64,000 nucleotides of DNA, taken from assembly GCF_000224785.1 (NCBI RefSeq), contig NZ_AGAV01000003.1, positions 62,001 through 126,000 on the forward strand. Direction: 5' to 3'. Both the position numbers and the translations under genes were made by a program. The notes beneath the pieces were generated by a model. It searched no databases, was not told the origin of the DNA, and worked only from the letters and a program-made list of their open reading frames with translations. The stretch's first letter is position 1; each line of letters begins with the position of its first letter. This document shows, piece by piece, positions 27,318-37,003 of the stretch. This DNA comes from Lentibacillus jeotgali. GTDB taxonomy: Bacteria > Bacillota > Bacilli > Bacillales > Amphibacillaceae.

Positions 27318-29150
27318 ATGGAGAAAGTAAAGAAAAGAGCAAAACTGTTTGTGATACTATCTGTCATATTATGTTTGGTTAGTATGGTTGGAGCTTCGTT
27401 TGTTCAAACTTCCGGTGGTGACGTGGAAGTTAAGGAATTACAATGGGAGACTCCATCCGGTCATCTATTGAGTGCGTTACTTTTTGTGCCAGATGGTGTA
27501 TCAGATGAGAATCAGGCACCGGGGATTGTTACAAGTCATGGTTGGTATAATAATAAGGAAATGCAGGATTTAAATTTTGTCGAGCTTTCCAGAAGAGGCT
27601 ATGTTGTCATGTCCATAGATATGTACGGGCATGGGGATTCCGAAGCTGTTAAACCATCTGAATGGGATGACCGTGGTACTGGAATGTATGATGCTGTCGA
27701 ACTGATGGCTCGTCTTCCTTACGTGGATAAATCGAGAATTGGAGTGACTGGCCACTCAAATGGTGCCAGAGCTGCCAACTGGTCGATTATGGTAGATAAT
27801 AAAAAGGATAATCCATTGATTTCTTCCGTATTATTGGTTGGTAATGATGCTATTTATAAAAATCCAAAAACAAAAGAATATTTCAATTTATATGGAGCCA
27901 GAGATGTTGGAATCGTAGCTGCCAAATATGATGAATTCTTTTTTCGATCCCAAAAACCTGATGGAACGGTTACTCCCCCAAGAGAGTTTATACACACGGA
28001 GGCTGCGCAATCGTTTTTGCGTTTCGGAAAAAGTCCTGAAAACTTCAATTCCGAACGTTCCAGTTATGAAATGTATAAAAAAGAGATTAACGGAAAGACA
28101 ACTACACGGGTTATTTATAATCCAACTCAAACACACCCGTGGAATCACTTTTCTGCTCATGTGGCAAAGGTAACTGTTAATTTTTTCGATGAAACGTTAG
28201 GAGCTCCGGAACCTATCCCGGCTACTAACCAAACATGGCAATACAAAGAGTTTTTTAATTTTCTGGGTCTCATTGGTTTTGGAGTGTTCATCGTAAGTTT
28301 GACAAAACTCTTACTGTTCACCCAACCTTTTTCGGACCTTCGTGCCTCACAAAAACCGGCTCCGACTGTGATGAGAACCAGAAGAGAAAAAGGATGGTTT
28401 TGGGGTGGACTCGTGGTCAGTGCCATATTTTCAGGGGTTTCTTACCTTGCCTTGTATAACTGGAGTGTAACCGTCCGACCGGATTTCTTTCCACAGCCAT
28501 ATACGTTCTATGTTGGCATTTGGGCAGCGGTAAATGGAGTGTTTGCGATTCTGTTAATGGTCTTGGCGCGAAAATTCACACCAAATGAGCAAAAGGCTTC
28601 TCTAAAAGAACTTGGTGTATCCATTCGTCCTAAATTGTTGGGTAAGACGGTGCTTTTAGCCGTATGTGTCAGCGCTGCTTCCTTTGGTTTAGTATTTGTC
28701 AGCGACTATTTTTTTAATACCGACTTTAGAATATGGTTTATTGCAGTTCGAACGTTTACGCCAGATAAAATCATTATAGCCTTAAAATACCTTCCGTTCT
28801 TCTTAATATTCTTTGTAGCTAATTCAGTAGTAGTGAATAGTTTTAATTACTACAGAAATAGCAAAAAAGAATGGGTTAATACTGCATTACTTGCTTTATT
28901 TAACACAATAGGTGTGGCAATTGTATTCGCGATCCAGTACATCACGTTTTTTGTTACAGGACATGTATTCTTTGAAAATGTATCAGCTATTGTTGGTATA
29001 TGGTTAATAAGTTTTCTGGTTATTTTGCCTGTTGCTGCAATAATCTCAAGGAAAATCTTTCGGGTCAGCATGAACCCTTACCTTGGAGGCATAATTTACG
29101 CTATCATTGTCACATTGATTTCTGTGTCAAACACTTTAACTATTTCTTAA
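27318..29150 (+). CDS. Membrane-anchored alpha/beta hydrolase
   Basis: 610 aa. N-terminal transmembrane anchor (AKLFVILSVILCLVSMVGASFV), then an extracytoplasmic alpha/beta-hydrolase domain: IVTSHGWYNNKEMQ oxyanion region, SIDMYGHGDS, nucleophile elbow GVTGHSNGARAA (Ser near 148), and HPWNHFSAHVAK with a candidate catalytic His. The C-terminal half (from about 315) has some seven further transmembrane helices. This two-part architecture suggests a membrane-integrated esterase or peptidase-like enzyme; the substrate is unknown. Ribosome binding site AGAGGGAG. Monocistronic with terminators on both sides. Confidence 0.75.
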   Translation: MEKVKKRAKLFVILSVILCLVSMVGASFVQTSGGDVEVKELQWETPSGHLLSALLFVPDGVSDENQAPGIVTSHGWYNNKEMQDLNFVELSRRGYVVMSIDMYGHGDSEAVKPSEWDDRGTGMYDAVELMARLPYVDKSRIGVTGHSNGARAANWSIMVDNKKDNPLISSVLLVGNDAIYKNPKTKEYFNLYGARDVGIVAAKYDEFFFRSQKPDGTVTPPREFIHTEAAQSFLRFGKSPENFNSERSSYEMYKKEINGKTTTRVIYNPTQTHPWNHFSAHVAKVTVNFFDETLGAPEPIPATNQTWQYKEFFNFLGLIGFGVFIVSLTKLLLFTQPFSDLRASQKPAPTVMRTRREKGWFWGGLVVSAIFSGVSYLALYNWSVTVRPDFFPQPYTFYVGIWAAVNGVFAILLMVLARKFTPNEQKASLKELGVSIRPKLLGKTVLLAVCVSAASFGLVFVSDYFFNTDFRIWFIAVRTFTPDKIIIALKYLPFFLIFFVANSVVVNSFNYYRNSKKEWVNTALLALFNTIGVAIVFAIQYITFFVTGHVFFENVSAIVGIWLISFLVILPVAAIISRKIFRVSMNPYLGGIIYAIIVTLISVSNTLTIS

Positions 29151-29175
29151 ATAGACAGAAAGAATAAATACAATC

Positions 29176-29206
29176 AAAAGCACCTTTATTTTTGTAGGTG
29201 CTTTTT
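29176..29206 (+). terminator. Terminator after alpha/beta hydrolase
   Basis: AAAAGCACCT / AGGTGCTTTTT stem and T run. Confidence 0.8.
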
Positions 29207-29832
29207 GTCTTATCAAAGGTTGCAGGTTGGGTAAGTGTGCATTGTTAATCGGGTGTTTTCATCATTTAAGTATATTATCAAACAAGCACATCCTTTCCCC
29301 CTCGTCTATATCATACAAAACTGGGGAAGATTGCTGGTACTACACCTAATAAACAGCTTTTAAAATCTATTCTCCCACAAAAATTCCAGAAAATATTCTC
29401 AGATGAAACAAATATTCAATAAGGATGTTTTTGCAAGTCCTCCGAAATGGCAGAATAAGGCTGTACCCCTTGTATGGGTTGGGTTCCAAAAGAGTCTTTC
29501 AAAAGGTGTTTTGAAAAATGGCGAAAATCCTCAAGACATTTTGATACAGACCATTTACCTTCTTAATCCCCTTTTTCAAGGCGTTGAGAAAAACGCTTAA
29601 TCTTTGTCGGGTCTTTTGCCAATGGTATTTTGGTCACATGGTTAATTGTCAGTAGCCAGGCGATACAGTATCTTGCTTCGTGATAAAAAACACACCATAC
29701 AATCTTCTTTTACGGAGGGTTGTGTGATTTTCCTTAATCATAGTTGTAATAAAGAGGACCGTTCTACTTTATTGATTTCTTTTACGGAGTATCCTCAAAC
29801 TAATAGTCGCGGTCAGTCAAGGAGACGAAACC
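29207..29832. other. Gene-free stretch, possibly decayed coding DNA
   Basis: About 620 nt. Minus-strand fragments such as YHEARYCIAWLLTINHVTKIPLAKDPTKIKRFSQRLEKGD (about 29585-29705) look protein-like but are broken by stops and have no start with a ribosome binding site. I cannot assign a family. Best treated as degenerate sequence. Confidence 0.35.
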
Positions 29833-30315
29833 TCAAGAATCTGTATCCCTTTGACCACCTTTGGTCACCTTTTTAACAAGTCCGATAAAACTTCTCTCAA
29901 ACAAGAGTGTGCCTGTGAGGGTGGCGAATGAATGACCAAGGTTCCAATGATGATATTTGAACAGTTTTGTTGTTTTTTCCAAAAACCATTGTCCGATTGT
30001 CATCGGGATGCTGAAGACGAGTGTCTTTAACAAGATCATCACCGGGTTGGAAGTGTAAGTCATTCGGGTATAGATGACGCCAATGATCGGGTACATCAAA
30101 TAATCATAGAGGATGTTCAGTTTGAAGTGTTTGGACAGAAAGCGAACGGGATACCTAATTCGTTTGGATTCCACCACGTAAGTATCGACTAAGCTTGCTA
30201 CAAAGGCCTTAAAAAGGAAGGCAATGATTAAAATTGGTAAAGGTCCCTTTTTGAATATGAAGGGTAAAATTCCGACACACGCGGCCAACAGGCCTTTTAA
30301 CATTAAACGTTCCAT
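29833..30315 (-). CDS. CBO0543-like membrane protein
   Basis: 160 aa with four to five hydrophobic segments. The C-terminal WFLEKTTKLFKYHHWNLGHSFATLTGTLLFERSFIGLVKK resembles the CBO0543 family, known mainly from spore-forming Firmicutes with unknown function. The ATG at 30315 (MERLMLKGLLAACVG) is preceded by AGAGGTGAG at good spacing; a longer frame to 30390 has no such site. The basic and aromatic content is usual for an integral membrane protein. Confidence 0.6.
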   Translation of the reverse strand: MERLMLKGLLAACVGILPFIFKKGPLPILIIAFLFKAFVASLVDTYVVESKRIRYPVRFLSKHFKLNILYDYLMYPIIGVIYTRMTYTSNPVMILLKTLVFSIPMTIGQWFLEKTTKLFKYHHWNLGHSFATLTGTLLFERSFIGLVKKVTKGGQRDTDS

Positions 30316-30870
30316 GGGTGACTCACCTCTTTTGTTAGGGATAGGTTTATTATTTGCATTGTGGGGGAATTTATTCATTTTGCGAATCACGTGTCACAAT
30401 TTACGAACCCACGTTTTTTGAAAACCTTTGCGTAATTGAACGAATGTCTTGACGTGGTCAATTCTATCCTTTGACCAATCATTGTAGTGTTCATCCCAAT
30501 ATTCGACTGTTGAAAAGAAGAAACCAAGAGCGACAAACTATTATTTTTTTGACTAAACTGTCTGGTTATTTGTATTAAATTTCTTAAAATAAATAGTAAA
30601 AATAAGAGTTAAATCTCCTTCATGTAAGGGATGAAAGACGGGATTTCTATGGATGAAACAAGGGTTGAGGTCAAGTGGGATAAGGGATCGAGGGAGATGG
30701 GGGAGATTTGTAAAAAGGAGTTACAAAGGCACAGCTGAGGAAGAAAAATGTAGTTTAATTTATGGAGGTGAGGTTGTCACCTTTTTTATGGTTGATTTTG
30801 GATTTTTTTCAGGAGCATCAGCCATCCCGGATACAAGAATATTCTAGTAAGAGAAAGGCATTTAAACTGT
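30316..30870. other. Gene-free stretch
   Basis: About 550 nt, AT-rich; short open frames lack credible composition or family features. I see nothing functional beyond a possible promoter for the minus-strand membrane gene. Confidence 0.35.
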
Positions 30871-30910
30871 AAAAAGGAAAGAGGGGCCTGTTACCTTTTC
30901 TTTCCTTTTT
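30871..30910 (-). terminator. Terminator of ohrR
   Basis: AAAAAGGAAAG / CTTTCCTTTTT, an 11-bp stem; oriented for the minus-strand ohrR gene. Confidence 0.75.
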
Positions 30911-30925
30911 GCTGAGGCACATGAT

Positions 30926-31372
30926 TTACTCTGTATTCGCTTGCTGAATATGCTGTAATAAATTTGTGAAGTCGAAAAGGGTTCTCGAAAATTCCTCTTC
31001 AGTGAGACCACTCTTTTTAATAAGCTTACCGGGAATCTCCGCTGCCGTTTCCTTTAATTGTTTTCCTTCTTCAGTTAAGGAAATTAATACACGTCTTTCA
31101 TCATCGGGATCTCGTTTTCGGTATGTTAACGCTCTTTCTGTAAGGCGCTTGAGCACTGGGGAAAGTGTTCCGGAATCGAGAAAAAGACTGTCTCCCAACT
31201 CCTTCATTGTACAGGATTCTTTTTCCCACAAAACAAGCATGACAAGATACTGTGTATACGTTAAATTGAGTTCTTCCAAAAACGGACGATACAATTTATT
31301 TATTTCCCTTGATAATGAATAGATAGAAAAACACAGTTGGTTGTTTAATTTTATTGCTTCATCTTTCTCCAT
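30926..31372 (-). CDS. ohrR: OhrR, MarR-type organic-peroxide sensor repressor
   Basis: 148-aa MarR-family winged-helix regulator. The N-terminal KLNNQLCFSIYSLSREINKLYRPFLEELNLTYTQYLVMLVLWE has the single reactive Cys (Cys14) expected of one-Cys OhrR proteins. The wing region LGDSLFLDSGTLSPVLKRLTERALTYRKRDPDDERRVLISLTEEGK is typical. It represses ohr until peroxide oxidises the Cys. Divergent from the ohr gene, with a matching operator between them. Confidence 0.9.
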   Translation of the reverse strand: MEKDEAIKLNNQLCFSIYSLSREINKLYRPFLEELNLTYTQYLVMLVLWEKESCTMKELGDSLFLDSGTLSPVLKRLTERALTYRKRDPDDERRVLISLTEEGKQLKETAAEIPGKLIKKSGLTEEEFSRTLFDFTNLLQHIQQANTE

Positions 31373-31442
31373 TAATTATCATCCTTTCAGTCCTTCTCTA
31401 TTTTAAACTATATGGAAGTTCATAAAATGTCAAACTGGTTTT

Positions 31443-31493
31443 TTGACGAGAAGAAATTTTTATGGTTTAATAAGTATCGCGCAATTAAATTGC
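31443..31493 (+). promoter_or_regulatory. ohr promoter and OhrR operator
   Basis: -35 TTGACG (31443-31448), a 17-nt spacer, -10 TTTAAT (31466-31471), then the palindrome GCAATTAAATTGC (31481-31493), which has the CAATTAAATTG core known for OhrR boxes. A second AAATTAAATT half follows. This is evidence that ohrR controls the ohr transcript. Confidence 0.7.
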
Positions 31494-31518
31494 ACAAAAT
31501 TAAATTGGGGTGATAAAC

Positions 31519-31947
31519 TTGAATGCTTTATATACTGCTTCATCCACTGTCAGAGGTGGACGTAATGGACGTGTGATTTCAGATGATAAGATAATTGATA
31601 TGCCATTAGTAATGCCTAAATCACTTGGCGGTGCAGGGGGAGAAGGGACCAATCCGGAATAATTATTTTCCGCTGGGTATGCGGCCTGCTTTGACAGTGC
31701 GTTGAATCTGGCTGCCAGAAAGCAACGAATTAAAATTGACGAAACAGAGGTGAAAGCGCAAGTATCAATAGGAAAAGATACCGATGGAGGTTTTGCTCTT
31801 ACTGTTGCATTGGATGTTACAATTCCGGGAGTTGAACAAGAAGTAGCTGAACAACTTGTTGAATCCGCCCATCAAATCTGTCCATACTCCAAAGCAACCA
31901 GGGATAATATTGCAGTCGACTTGAAGGCTAAAGGGGTGGAAAGATAA
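31519..31947 (+). pseudogene. ohr: Organic hydroperoxide resistance gene ohr with internal stop
   Basis: The OsmC/Ohr-family thiol peroxidase frame runs from TTG 31519 (MNALYTASSTVRGGRNGRV) to 31947 and is broken only by TAA at 31660-31662, where a Gln (CAA) is expected (NPEQLFSAGYAACF). Both redox cysteines are present (AACFDSAL and HQICPYSKATR). The single nonsense change suggests recent inactivation or a sequencing error; the downstream TTG at 31702 could restart only after the first catalytic Cys. The stop codon overlaps the next gene's ATG (TAATG). Confidence 0.85.
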
Positions 31948-32972
31948 TGACATTAAAAGAAAAATTGAAAAATAGTCAGATTCTATTGGCAAAGCGCCCA
32001 AAAGGGCTGCCAACAAAAGAGAATTTTACATTTCAAGACAGTCCTGTACCACAACCGGAAGAAGGAGAGGTTCTTGTTAAAACAATCTATTTATCTGTTG
32101 ATCCGTATATGAGAGGCAGGATGGATGATGCAAAATCGTATGTGAAACCTTTCGAATTAAATGAGATGATCTGTGGCGGAATTATTGGAGAGGTCGTTTT
32201 GTCTGATTCAGATCAGTTAAGCGTCGGTGATAAAGTAGTCGGGACGCTCGGATGGCAGCGATATAACGTTATTCAAGAATCTAAGGTACGTAAAATTGAT
32301 GAAACAATCGCTCCTCTGACCGCATACCTGAGTGTCCTTGGCTTAACTGGCTTGACTGCTTATTTTGGTCTGCTTGATATTGGTCAGCCAAAAGAAGGGG
32401 AAACAGTTGTTGTATCCGGTGCAGCAGGAGCGGTTGGTATGATCGTTGGACAGATTGCCAAAATTAAAGGAGCTCGAGTTGTCGGAATTGCTGGTTCCGA
32501 TGAAAAGACAACCTACTTAAAGCAGGAACTTGGCTTTGACGAAACGATTAACTATAAAACCTCTCCAAATATGGAAAAGGCGCTTGAGAAAGCCTGCCCA
32601 AATGGAATAGATATATATTTTGACAATGTCGGCGGACCAATTTCTGACGCAGCGATAAATCTATTAAATGAATTTGCACGCATCCCTCTTTGCGGTGCAA
32701 TTTCGTCTTATAACCGGACGGACGGTGATTTAGGTCCAAGAATTCAGACAAAACTCATTAAGAGCCGTGGATTGATCAAAGGCTTTATCATTGGTGACTA
32801 TGCTGACCGTTTCAGTGAAGGTATCCGGGATCTTTCAAGCTGGTTAGCCGAGGGGAAACTGAAATATGAAGAAAATATTGTGGAAGGATTTGAGAACGTA
32901 CCAGAAGCTTTTCTCGGGTTGTTTAAAGGTGAAAATCTTGGCAAGCAACTTATAAAAGTCGATGAGGAATAA
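31947..32972 (+). CDS. NADPH-dependent enone/quinone reductase (CurA/YfmJ-like MDR)
   Basis: 341-aa medium-chain reductase without the structural-zinc loop. The N-terminus (ILLAKRPKGLPTKENFTFQDSPVPQPEEGEVLVKTIYLSVDPYMRGRM) is typical of the leukotriene-B4 dehydrogenase/CurA group. The nucleotide fold is GAAGAVGMIVGQIAKIKGARVVGIAGSDEK and the substrate loop YFDNVGG. Such enzymes reduce alpha,beta-unsaturated carbonyls made under oxidative stress. Coupled to ohr by ATG/TAA overlap, so probably in the OhrR regulon. Confidence 0.88.
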   Translation: MTLKEKLKNSQILLAKRPKGLPTKENFTFQDSPVPQPEEGEVLVKTIYLSVDPYMRGRMDDAKSYVKPFELNEMICGGIIGEVVLSDSDQLSVGDKVVGTLGWQRYNVIQESKVRKIDETIAPLTAYLSVLGLTGLTAYFGLLDIGQPKEGETVVVSGAAGAVGMIVGQIAKIKGARVVGIAGSDEKTTYLKQELGFDETINYKTSPNMEKALEKACPNGIDIYFDNVGGPISDAAINLLNEFARIPLCGAISSYNRTDGDLGPRIQTKLIKSRGLIKGFIIGDYADRFSEGIRDLSSWLAEGKLKYEENIVEGFENVPEAFLGLFKGENLGKQLIKVDEE

Positions 32973-33014
32973 CGAATTAGAAATAAGGAAATACATGATG
33001 AAGGAGGACCCAAA

Positions 33015-33944
33015 TTGAAAGCAGTTATTATTGAAAATTACGGCAGCATCGATGAGTTAAAGTATACGGAGGTAGACGAACCAAAATTGAAAGACAATGA
33101 CGTCTTGATTGAGATAGCAGCTACGTCCGTAAACCCCGTTGATTGGAAAATACGTGAGGGGTATCTGAAAGGAATGCTGGATTATAACTTTCCGCTTACT
33201 CTCGGTTTGGATGCCGCAGGAACAATAAAAGAGATAGGAAAAAAAGTGACGAAATTCAGGGTCGGAGACAAGGTATTTACCCGGCCGGATATAACCCGTA
33301 ATGGAACTTATGCGGAATATGTAGCTGTTGATGAAAACCTTGTTGCAAAAAAACCGGAAAATCAATCTTTTGAAGAAGCTGCATCAATTCCGCTTGTTGG
33401 ATTAACATCGTGGCAATGTCTTGATGACTTTGCTGACATCAAACAAGGTGACAAAGTGTTAATTCACGCTGGATCAGGAGGAGTTGGAAGTTTTGCCATT
33501 CAACTAGCAAAATCCTTGGGTGCCTGGGTGGCAACGACATGCAGCACGAAAAATGTTGAATTTGTTAAATCGCTGGGGGCAGACAAAGTTATTGATTACC
33601 GCAACGAAGATTTCACACATGTTCTTGCCGATATGGACATTGTGTTTGATACGCTTGGCGGTGACATCCAGACGCAAAGTTATGATGTTTTAAAAGAAGA
33701 AGGTGTTCTGGTTTCTATTGCTGATCAGCCTGATCAGGAATTATCCCAAACGAAAAAGGTGAAAGCGGGCTATGTTTTCCTTGAACCTGATGGTGAACAG
33801 CTTGCCAAGATCGGGGAAATGATTGAACAAGGAAAGATCCGCGCAAATGTAGGGACAGTTATGAAACTTGAGGAGATTCAAGAAGCCCACCGATTAAGTG
33901 AAACACATCATGCCAAAGGAAAAATTGTCCTCCGAGTGGGGTAA
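33015..33944 (+). CDS. NADP-dependent quinone oxidoreductase (MDR family)
   Basis: 309 aa. N-terminal GroES-like domain KAVIIENYGSIDELKYTEVDEPKLKDNDVLIEIAATSVNPVDWKIREG, nucleotide-binding motif GSGGVGSFAIQLAKSLGAWVATTCS, and C-terminal HAKGKIVLRV. It belongs to the zeta-crystallin-like quinone oxidoreductases. Ribosome binding site AAGGAGGACC. It follows the CurA-like gene by 42 bp and is probably the third gene of the peroxide/electrophile detoxification operon. Confidence 0.88.
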   Translation: MKAVIIENYGSIDELKYTEVDEPKLKDNDVLIEIAATSVNPVDWKIREGYLKGMLDYNFPLTLGLDAAGTIKEIGKKVTKFRVGDKVFTRPDITRNGTYAEYVAVDENLVAKKPENQSFEEAASIPLVGLTSWQCLDDFADIKQGDKVLIHAGSGGVGSFAIQLAKSLGAWVATTCSTKNVEFVKSLGADKVIDYRNEDFTHVLADMDIVFDTLGGDIQTQSYDVLKEEGVLVSIADQPDQELSQTKKVKAGYVFLEPDGEQLAKIGEMIEQGKIRANVGTVMKLEEIQEAHRLSETHHAKGKIVLRVG

Positions 33945-33999
33945 GGTAAGGAAAGTGCACAGATTTTACTAACGATTTTTTTCATGGCAAAGGAGTGAC

Positions 34000-34270
34000 A
34001 TCGCCAACGATTCACCGTATGGCTTAGGCGGAGCCTTCCATTCTGATTCCTTAGAACATGGGGTAAACATCGCTAGAAGACTTCATATCGGTATGGTTCA
34101 TGTCAATGATCACCGTTAATGACGAGTCCCACGTCCCGTTTGGCGGGGAAAAAGAATCAGGTCTTGGTCGATTTAATAGGGACTGGATTCTTGACGAATT
34201 CACAACAGTACAATGGGTATCTGTCCAACACGAAAGACGCGATTATGGTCTTATTTTGATTAAGGGCTAG
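34000..34270 (+). pseudogene. Aldehyde dehydrogenase C-terminal remnant
   Basis: The frame reads [37 protein letters not shown], then after a frameshift near 34114 [39 protein letters not shown]. This is the conserved C-terminal end of NAD(P)-aldehyde dehydrogenases ('P.GG.K.SG.GR'). The N-terminal three quarters, including the catalytic Cys, is missing. Non-functional remnant. Confidence 0.8.
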
Positions 34271-34461
34271 CGTGGTAAAATAGAATAAAAGTTCAATATC
34301 GAATCCATACTTGATGAATTCGGTATTGATAGCGTATAAGAGACTGCTTAATGGAATTGATTCGATTGTTTAATCCTACTAGAGAAGATAAATTTAAATA
34401 TTGGGGATGAAAAATAACCATCAGTTAAAGCTGTGAAATTAGTAGATGAGGAGCTGTTGAT

Positions 34462-35100
34462 ATGAAAGTATTAGTGATCGGTGCATATGGACAAATTGGA
34501 CAACATATTTTATCTGTCCTGGACAAGAGCGAACATCAAGCAAAGGCGATGATTCGCAACGAAAATCAGGCGAATGAACTAGAACATTTAGGGGCGGAGG
34601 TTGTTGTTGCCGATTTAGAACAGGATTTTTCTTATGCTTTTGACGGTTGCGATGCGGTGATTTTTACCGCTGGTTCCGGTGGCCATACCGGTCCTGAAAA
34701 AACGGAATTGGTGGATCGCCAAGGTGCTATGAAGGCGGTGAACGAGGCAGAAAATAATCATGTAAAGCGTTTTATCATGGTCAGTTCAATGAATGCTGAT
34801 ACCCCTGATAATGGTCCGGAGTCCATGAAATATTATTTCAAAGCAAAAGGCGATGCGGACAAAAACCTGCAATCCAGCCATTTGAATTATACCATTCTCC
34901 GTCCCGGAAGGTTATTAAACGAACCTGCCAATGGGACCATTACCGCGGCGGAACATATCGAAGACCGTTCCAATGGCATTCCGCGTGCTGATGTAGCGCA
35001 GGTTGCTGTCACTTCACTAGATACAGAAAATACATCCCATCGGGTGTTTGAAATTCTCTCAGGCGATGTTCCGATTGAAGAGGCACTAAGGAATATCTAA
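34462..35100 (+). CDS. NAD(P)-binding SDR-type oxidoreductase
   Basis: 212-aa atypical short-chain dehydrogenase (NAD(P)H-binding, SDR_a5-like, as in YwnB/YhfK). Rossmann start VLVIGAYGQIGQHILSVL, DAVIFTAGSGGHTGPEKTELVDRQGAMKAV, and the Tyr-containing SSMNADTPDNGPESMKYYFKAKGDAD with the YxxxK-like element, then YTILRPGRLLNEPANGTI. The substrate is unknown; such proteins are often stress-induced NADPH-binding proteins. Ribosome binding site GAGGAG, ATG at 34462. Stand-alone gene. Confidence 0.8.
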   Translation: MKVLVIGAYGQIGQHILSVLDKSEHQAKAMIRNENQANELEHLGAEVVVADLEQDFSYAFDGCDAVIFTAGSGGHTGPEKTELVDRQGAMKAVNEAENNHVKRFIMVSSMNADTPDNGPESMKYYFKAKGDADKNLQSSHLNYTILRPGRLLNEPANGTITAAEHIEDRSNGIPRADVAQVAVTSLDTENTSHRVFEILSGDVPIEEALRNI

Positions 35101-35216
35101 GGAATTTGCGAGTAATGAAAGTATTTATATGATATGCGATAGGTTGTTTTTATTATAGGAAATTTTTGTAAAATAATCTTTTTTAAGGTTGAAGTTATAA
35201 AGGGGAGGCAAAAACG

Positions 35217-36338
35217 TTGAATGAAAAATACCAGCCATTATTTGAATCCTTTTCTTTTCCGAATGGTACCCGATTGAAGAATCGTGTGATCATGGCCCCC
35301 ATGACCAACTGGTCCTCAAATTCGGACGGAACGGTTTCTGATGATGAAGTGAAATATTATAAACGTCGTTCAAAAGGGGTCAGCATGGTCGTCACAGCCT
35401 GTGCCAATGTGACAGCAGGCGGCAAAGGCTTCTCCGGCGAAATTGGCGTGCACAATGATGATATGATCCCGGGATTAAGAAGGTTGGCGACAACGATTCA
35501 AGATCAAGGCGCCAAAGCGGTCTTGCAAATTTATCATGGCGGACGGTTGTGTCCACCGGATTTAGTCCCAAATGGGGACATTGTCAGTGCTAGTGCAGTT
35601 CCGGCAGGAGAGAACGAACCGGTTCCCCGTGCATTAGAGGATGGCGAAATCAAGGAAATCATTCATGCGTATGGGGAGGGCGCCCGTCGAGCCATTCAAG
35701 CCGGATTCGACGGGGTTGAAATCCATGGAGCGAATGGATACCTGATCCATCAGTTCTTTTCTCCTCATTCAAATCATCGTGACGACCACTGGGGTGGAAG
35801 CCTGAAAAAACGAATGAACTTTCCACTGGCTGTCATCAATGAGATCCAGAAAACCGTGGGTGACCACGCAAAAGATCCATTCATCGTGGGGCACCGGCTT
35901 TCTCCTGAAGAACCCCAAACTCCAGGTATTACAATGGCGGACACGTTGGAATTCGTCGATGTTTTAGCCGATCAGGAACTGGATTACATTCATGTTTCAC
36001 TAATGAATTTTTGGTCCCGTCCTAGACGAGGCTTGGAAGATACACGTTCACGCTTAGACATCATCCAAGATCGTGTAGGGAACAAAGTCCCTGTTGTCGG
36101 AGTAGGCTCCATCTACTCAGCCGAGGATGCCCGATCCGCAATCCAAAGCGATGTACCTTTGCTAGCTTTAGGACGCGAACTTATTATAGATCCCGACTGG
36201 GTAGGCAAAATCGAACAAGGAAAGGCTTCCGATATTGAGACGATTTTAGATACAAATGGTCAAGATCGGCTGGTCGTACCGAATCCTCTTTGGAAAGCGA
36301 TTATCCACACCCCTGGATGGTTCCCTGGTGTTGATTAA
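35217..36338 (+). CDS. NADH-dependent flavin oxidoreductase (old yellow enzyme family)
   Basis: 373 aa, FMN-dependent TIM barrel. N-terminal RLKNRVIMAPMTNWSSNSDGTVSDDEVKYYKRRSKGVSMVVTACANVTAGGKGF; QIYHGGRLCPPDL; GFDGVEIHGANGYLIHQFFSPHSNHRDDHWGGSLKKRMNF with the HGANGYL.QFF..N.R.D.WGG core; and GSIYSAEDARSAI near the C-terminus. It reduces activated alkenes or nitro compounds. TTG start with GGGGAGG upstream. It closes the redox gene group and is followed by a terminator. Confidence 0.88.
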   Translation: MNEKYQPLFESFSFPNGTRLKNRVIMAPMTNWSSNSDGTVSDDEVKYYKRRSKGVSMVVTACANVTAGGKGFSGEIGVHNDDMIPGLRRLATTIQDQGAKAVLQIYHGGRLCPPDLVPNGDIVSASAVPAGENEPVPRALEDGEIKEIIHAYGEGARRAIQAGFDGVEIHGANGYLIHQFFSPHSNHRDDHWGGSLKKRMNFPLAVINEIQKTVGDHAKDPFIVGHRLSPEEPQTPGITMADTLEFVDVLADQELDYIHVSLMNFWSRPRRGLEDTRSRLDIIQDRVGNKVPVVGVGSIYSAEDARSAIQSDVPLLALGRELIIDPDWVGKIEQGKASDIETILDTNGQDRLVVPNPLWKAIIHTPGWFPGVD

Positions 36339-36351
36339 CAGATTTAAAGCC

Positions 36352-36378
36352 TTTGCCACCTACAAAAAGGTGGCTTTT
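36352..36378 (+). terminator. Terminator after OYE gene
   Basis: GCCACCT/AGGTGGC stem with a 6-nt loop and TTTT tail. Confidence 0.75.
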
Positions 36379-36888
36379 CATAAGATTGATTCCAATAATA
36401 ATGGTTACGGACTTTTTAAAAACCTTTCATAACGCCATTATACTCACAAACTGTATATTTTACTGTTATTCTGGTAGATGCCCCATCCAGTTCTTCAGCC
36501 GTTCAAGATATCCGTCGACATACCTTCTCTCGAAGAGAGGCTTCAAGCCTTCGTTCTGCCGAATCAACTGGCTTCATACCTCAAAAATAGATGCACTCAG
36601 GATTGTTGACGAGATGAATTCGGGAAACGTGGTTCCGTCATTTTCACCCTCCGTTGTAAAGTTGGAATTCATTTGAAAGTTCCCAGCATTTCGTGCCTCA
36701 AAGTGTTTATAGCAGAACTTGTCGCGTCGCCCGTTGCGGAAGATAGGTAATCAATTTCAGTAATATTTTAAGGCTACCAACTTTATTGTTATATGACTGA
36801 CTTTTATGTTAAACAACAACAATAACCATTACGGAAGGTTTTCTAAAAGAAATTTACGATGAATGGTATTAAGATAAAAGTATTCTTC
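36379..36888. other. Gene-free stretch, likely decayed
   Basis: About 510 nt. On the minus strand around 36470-36675 a frame reads MNSNFTTEGENDGTTFPEF...GLKPLFERRYVDGYLERLKNWMGHLP with an internal stop. It is protein-like but not assignable, so probably a gene remnant. The first full array repeat begins at its right end. Confidence 0.35.
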
Positions 36889-36945
36889 AGCTAAAGGGCG
36901 CGCTTCTCGAATAGAAGGCGTCCTTCTTAAGGGTACATTTTTAGT
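36889..36945 (+). repeat. Array repeat R2
   Basis: AAAGGGCGC, GCTTCTC, GAATAG, then GGCGTCC; the right half is degenerate (AAGGGTACATTTTTAG). It precedes the FabH-like gene and opens the array. Confidence 0.7.
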
Positions 36946-37003
36946 ACCAGGTAATAATATCATGTGTTAAAGTGGAATAAGAATAAGGTAAGGAGTGAAA
37001 TGA

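Noticed and set aside
29403-29876. Short + strand ORFs after the alpha/beta hydrolase
   Set aside because: No ribosome binding site, no family resemblance, and composition suggests decayed minus-strand DNA.
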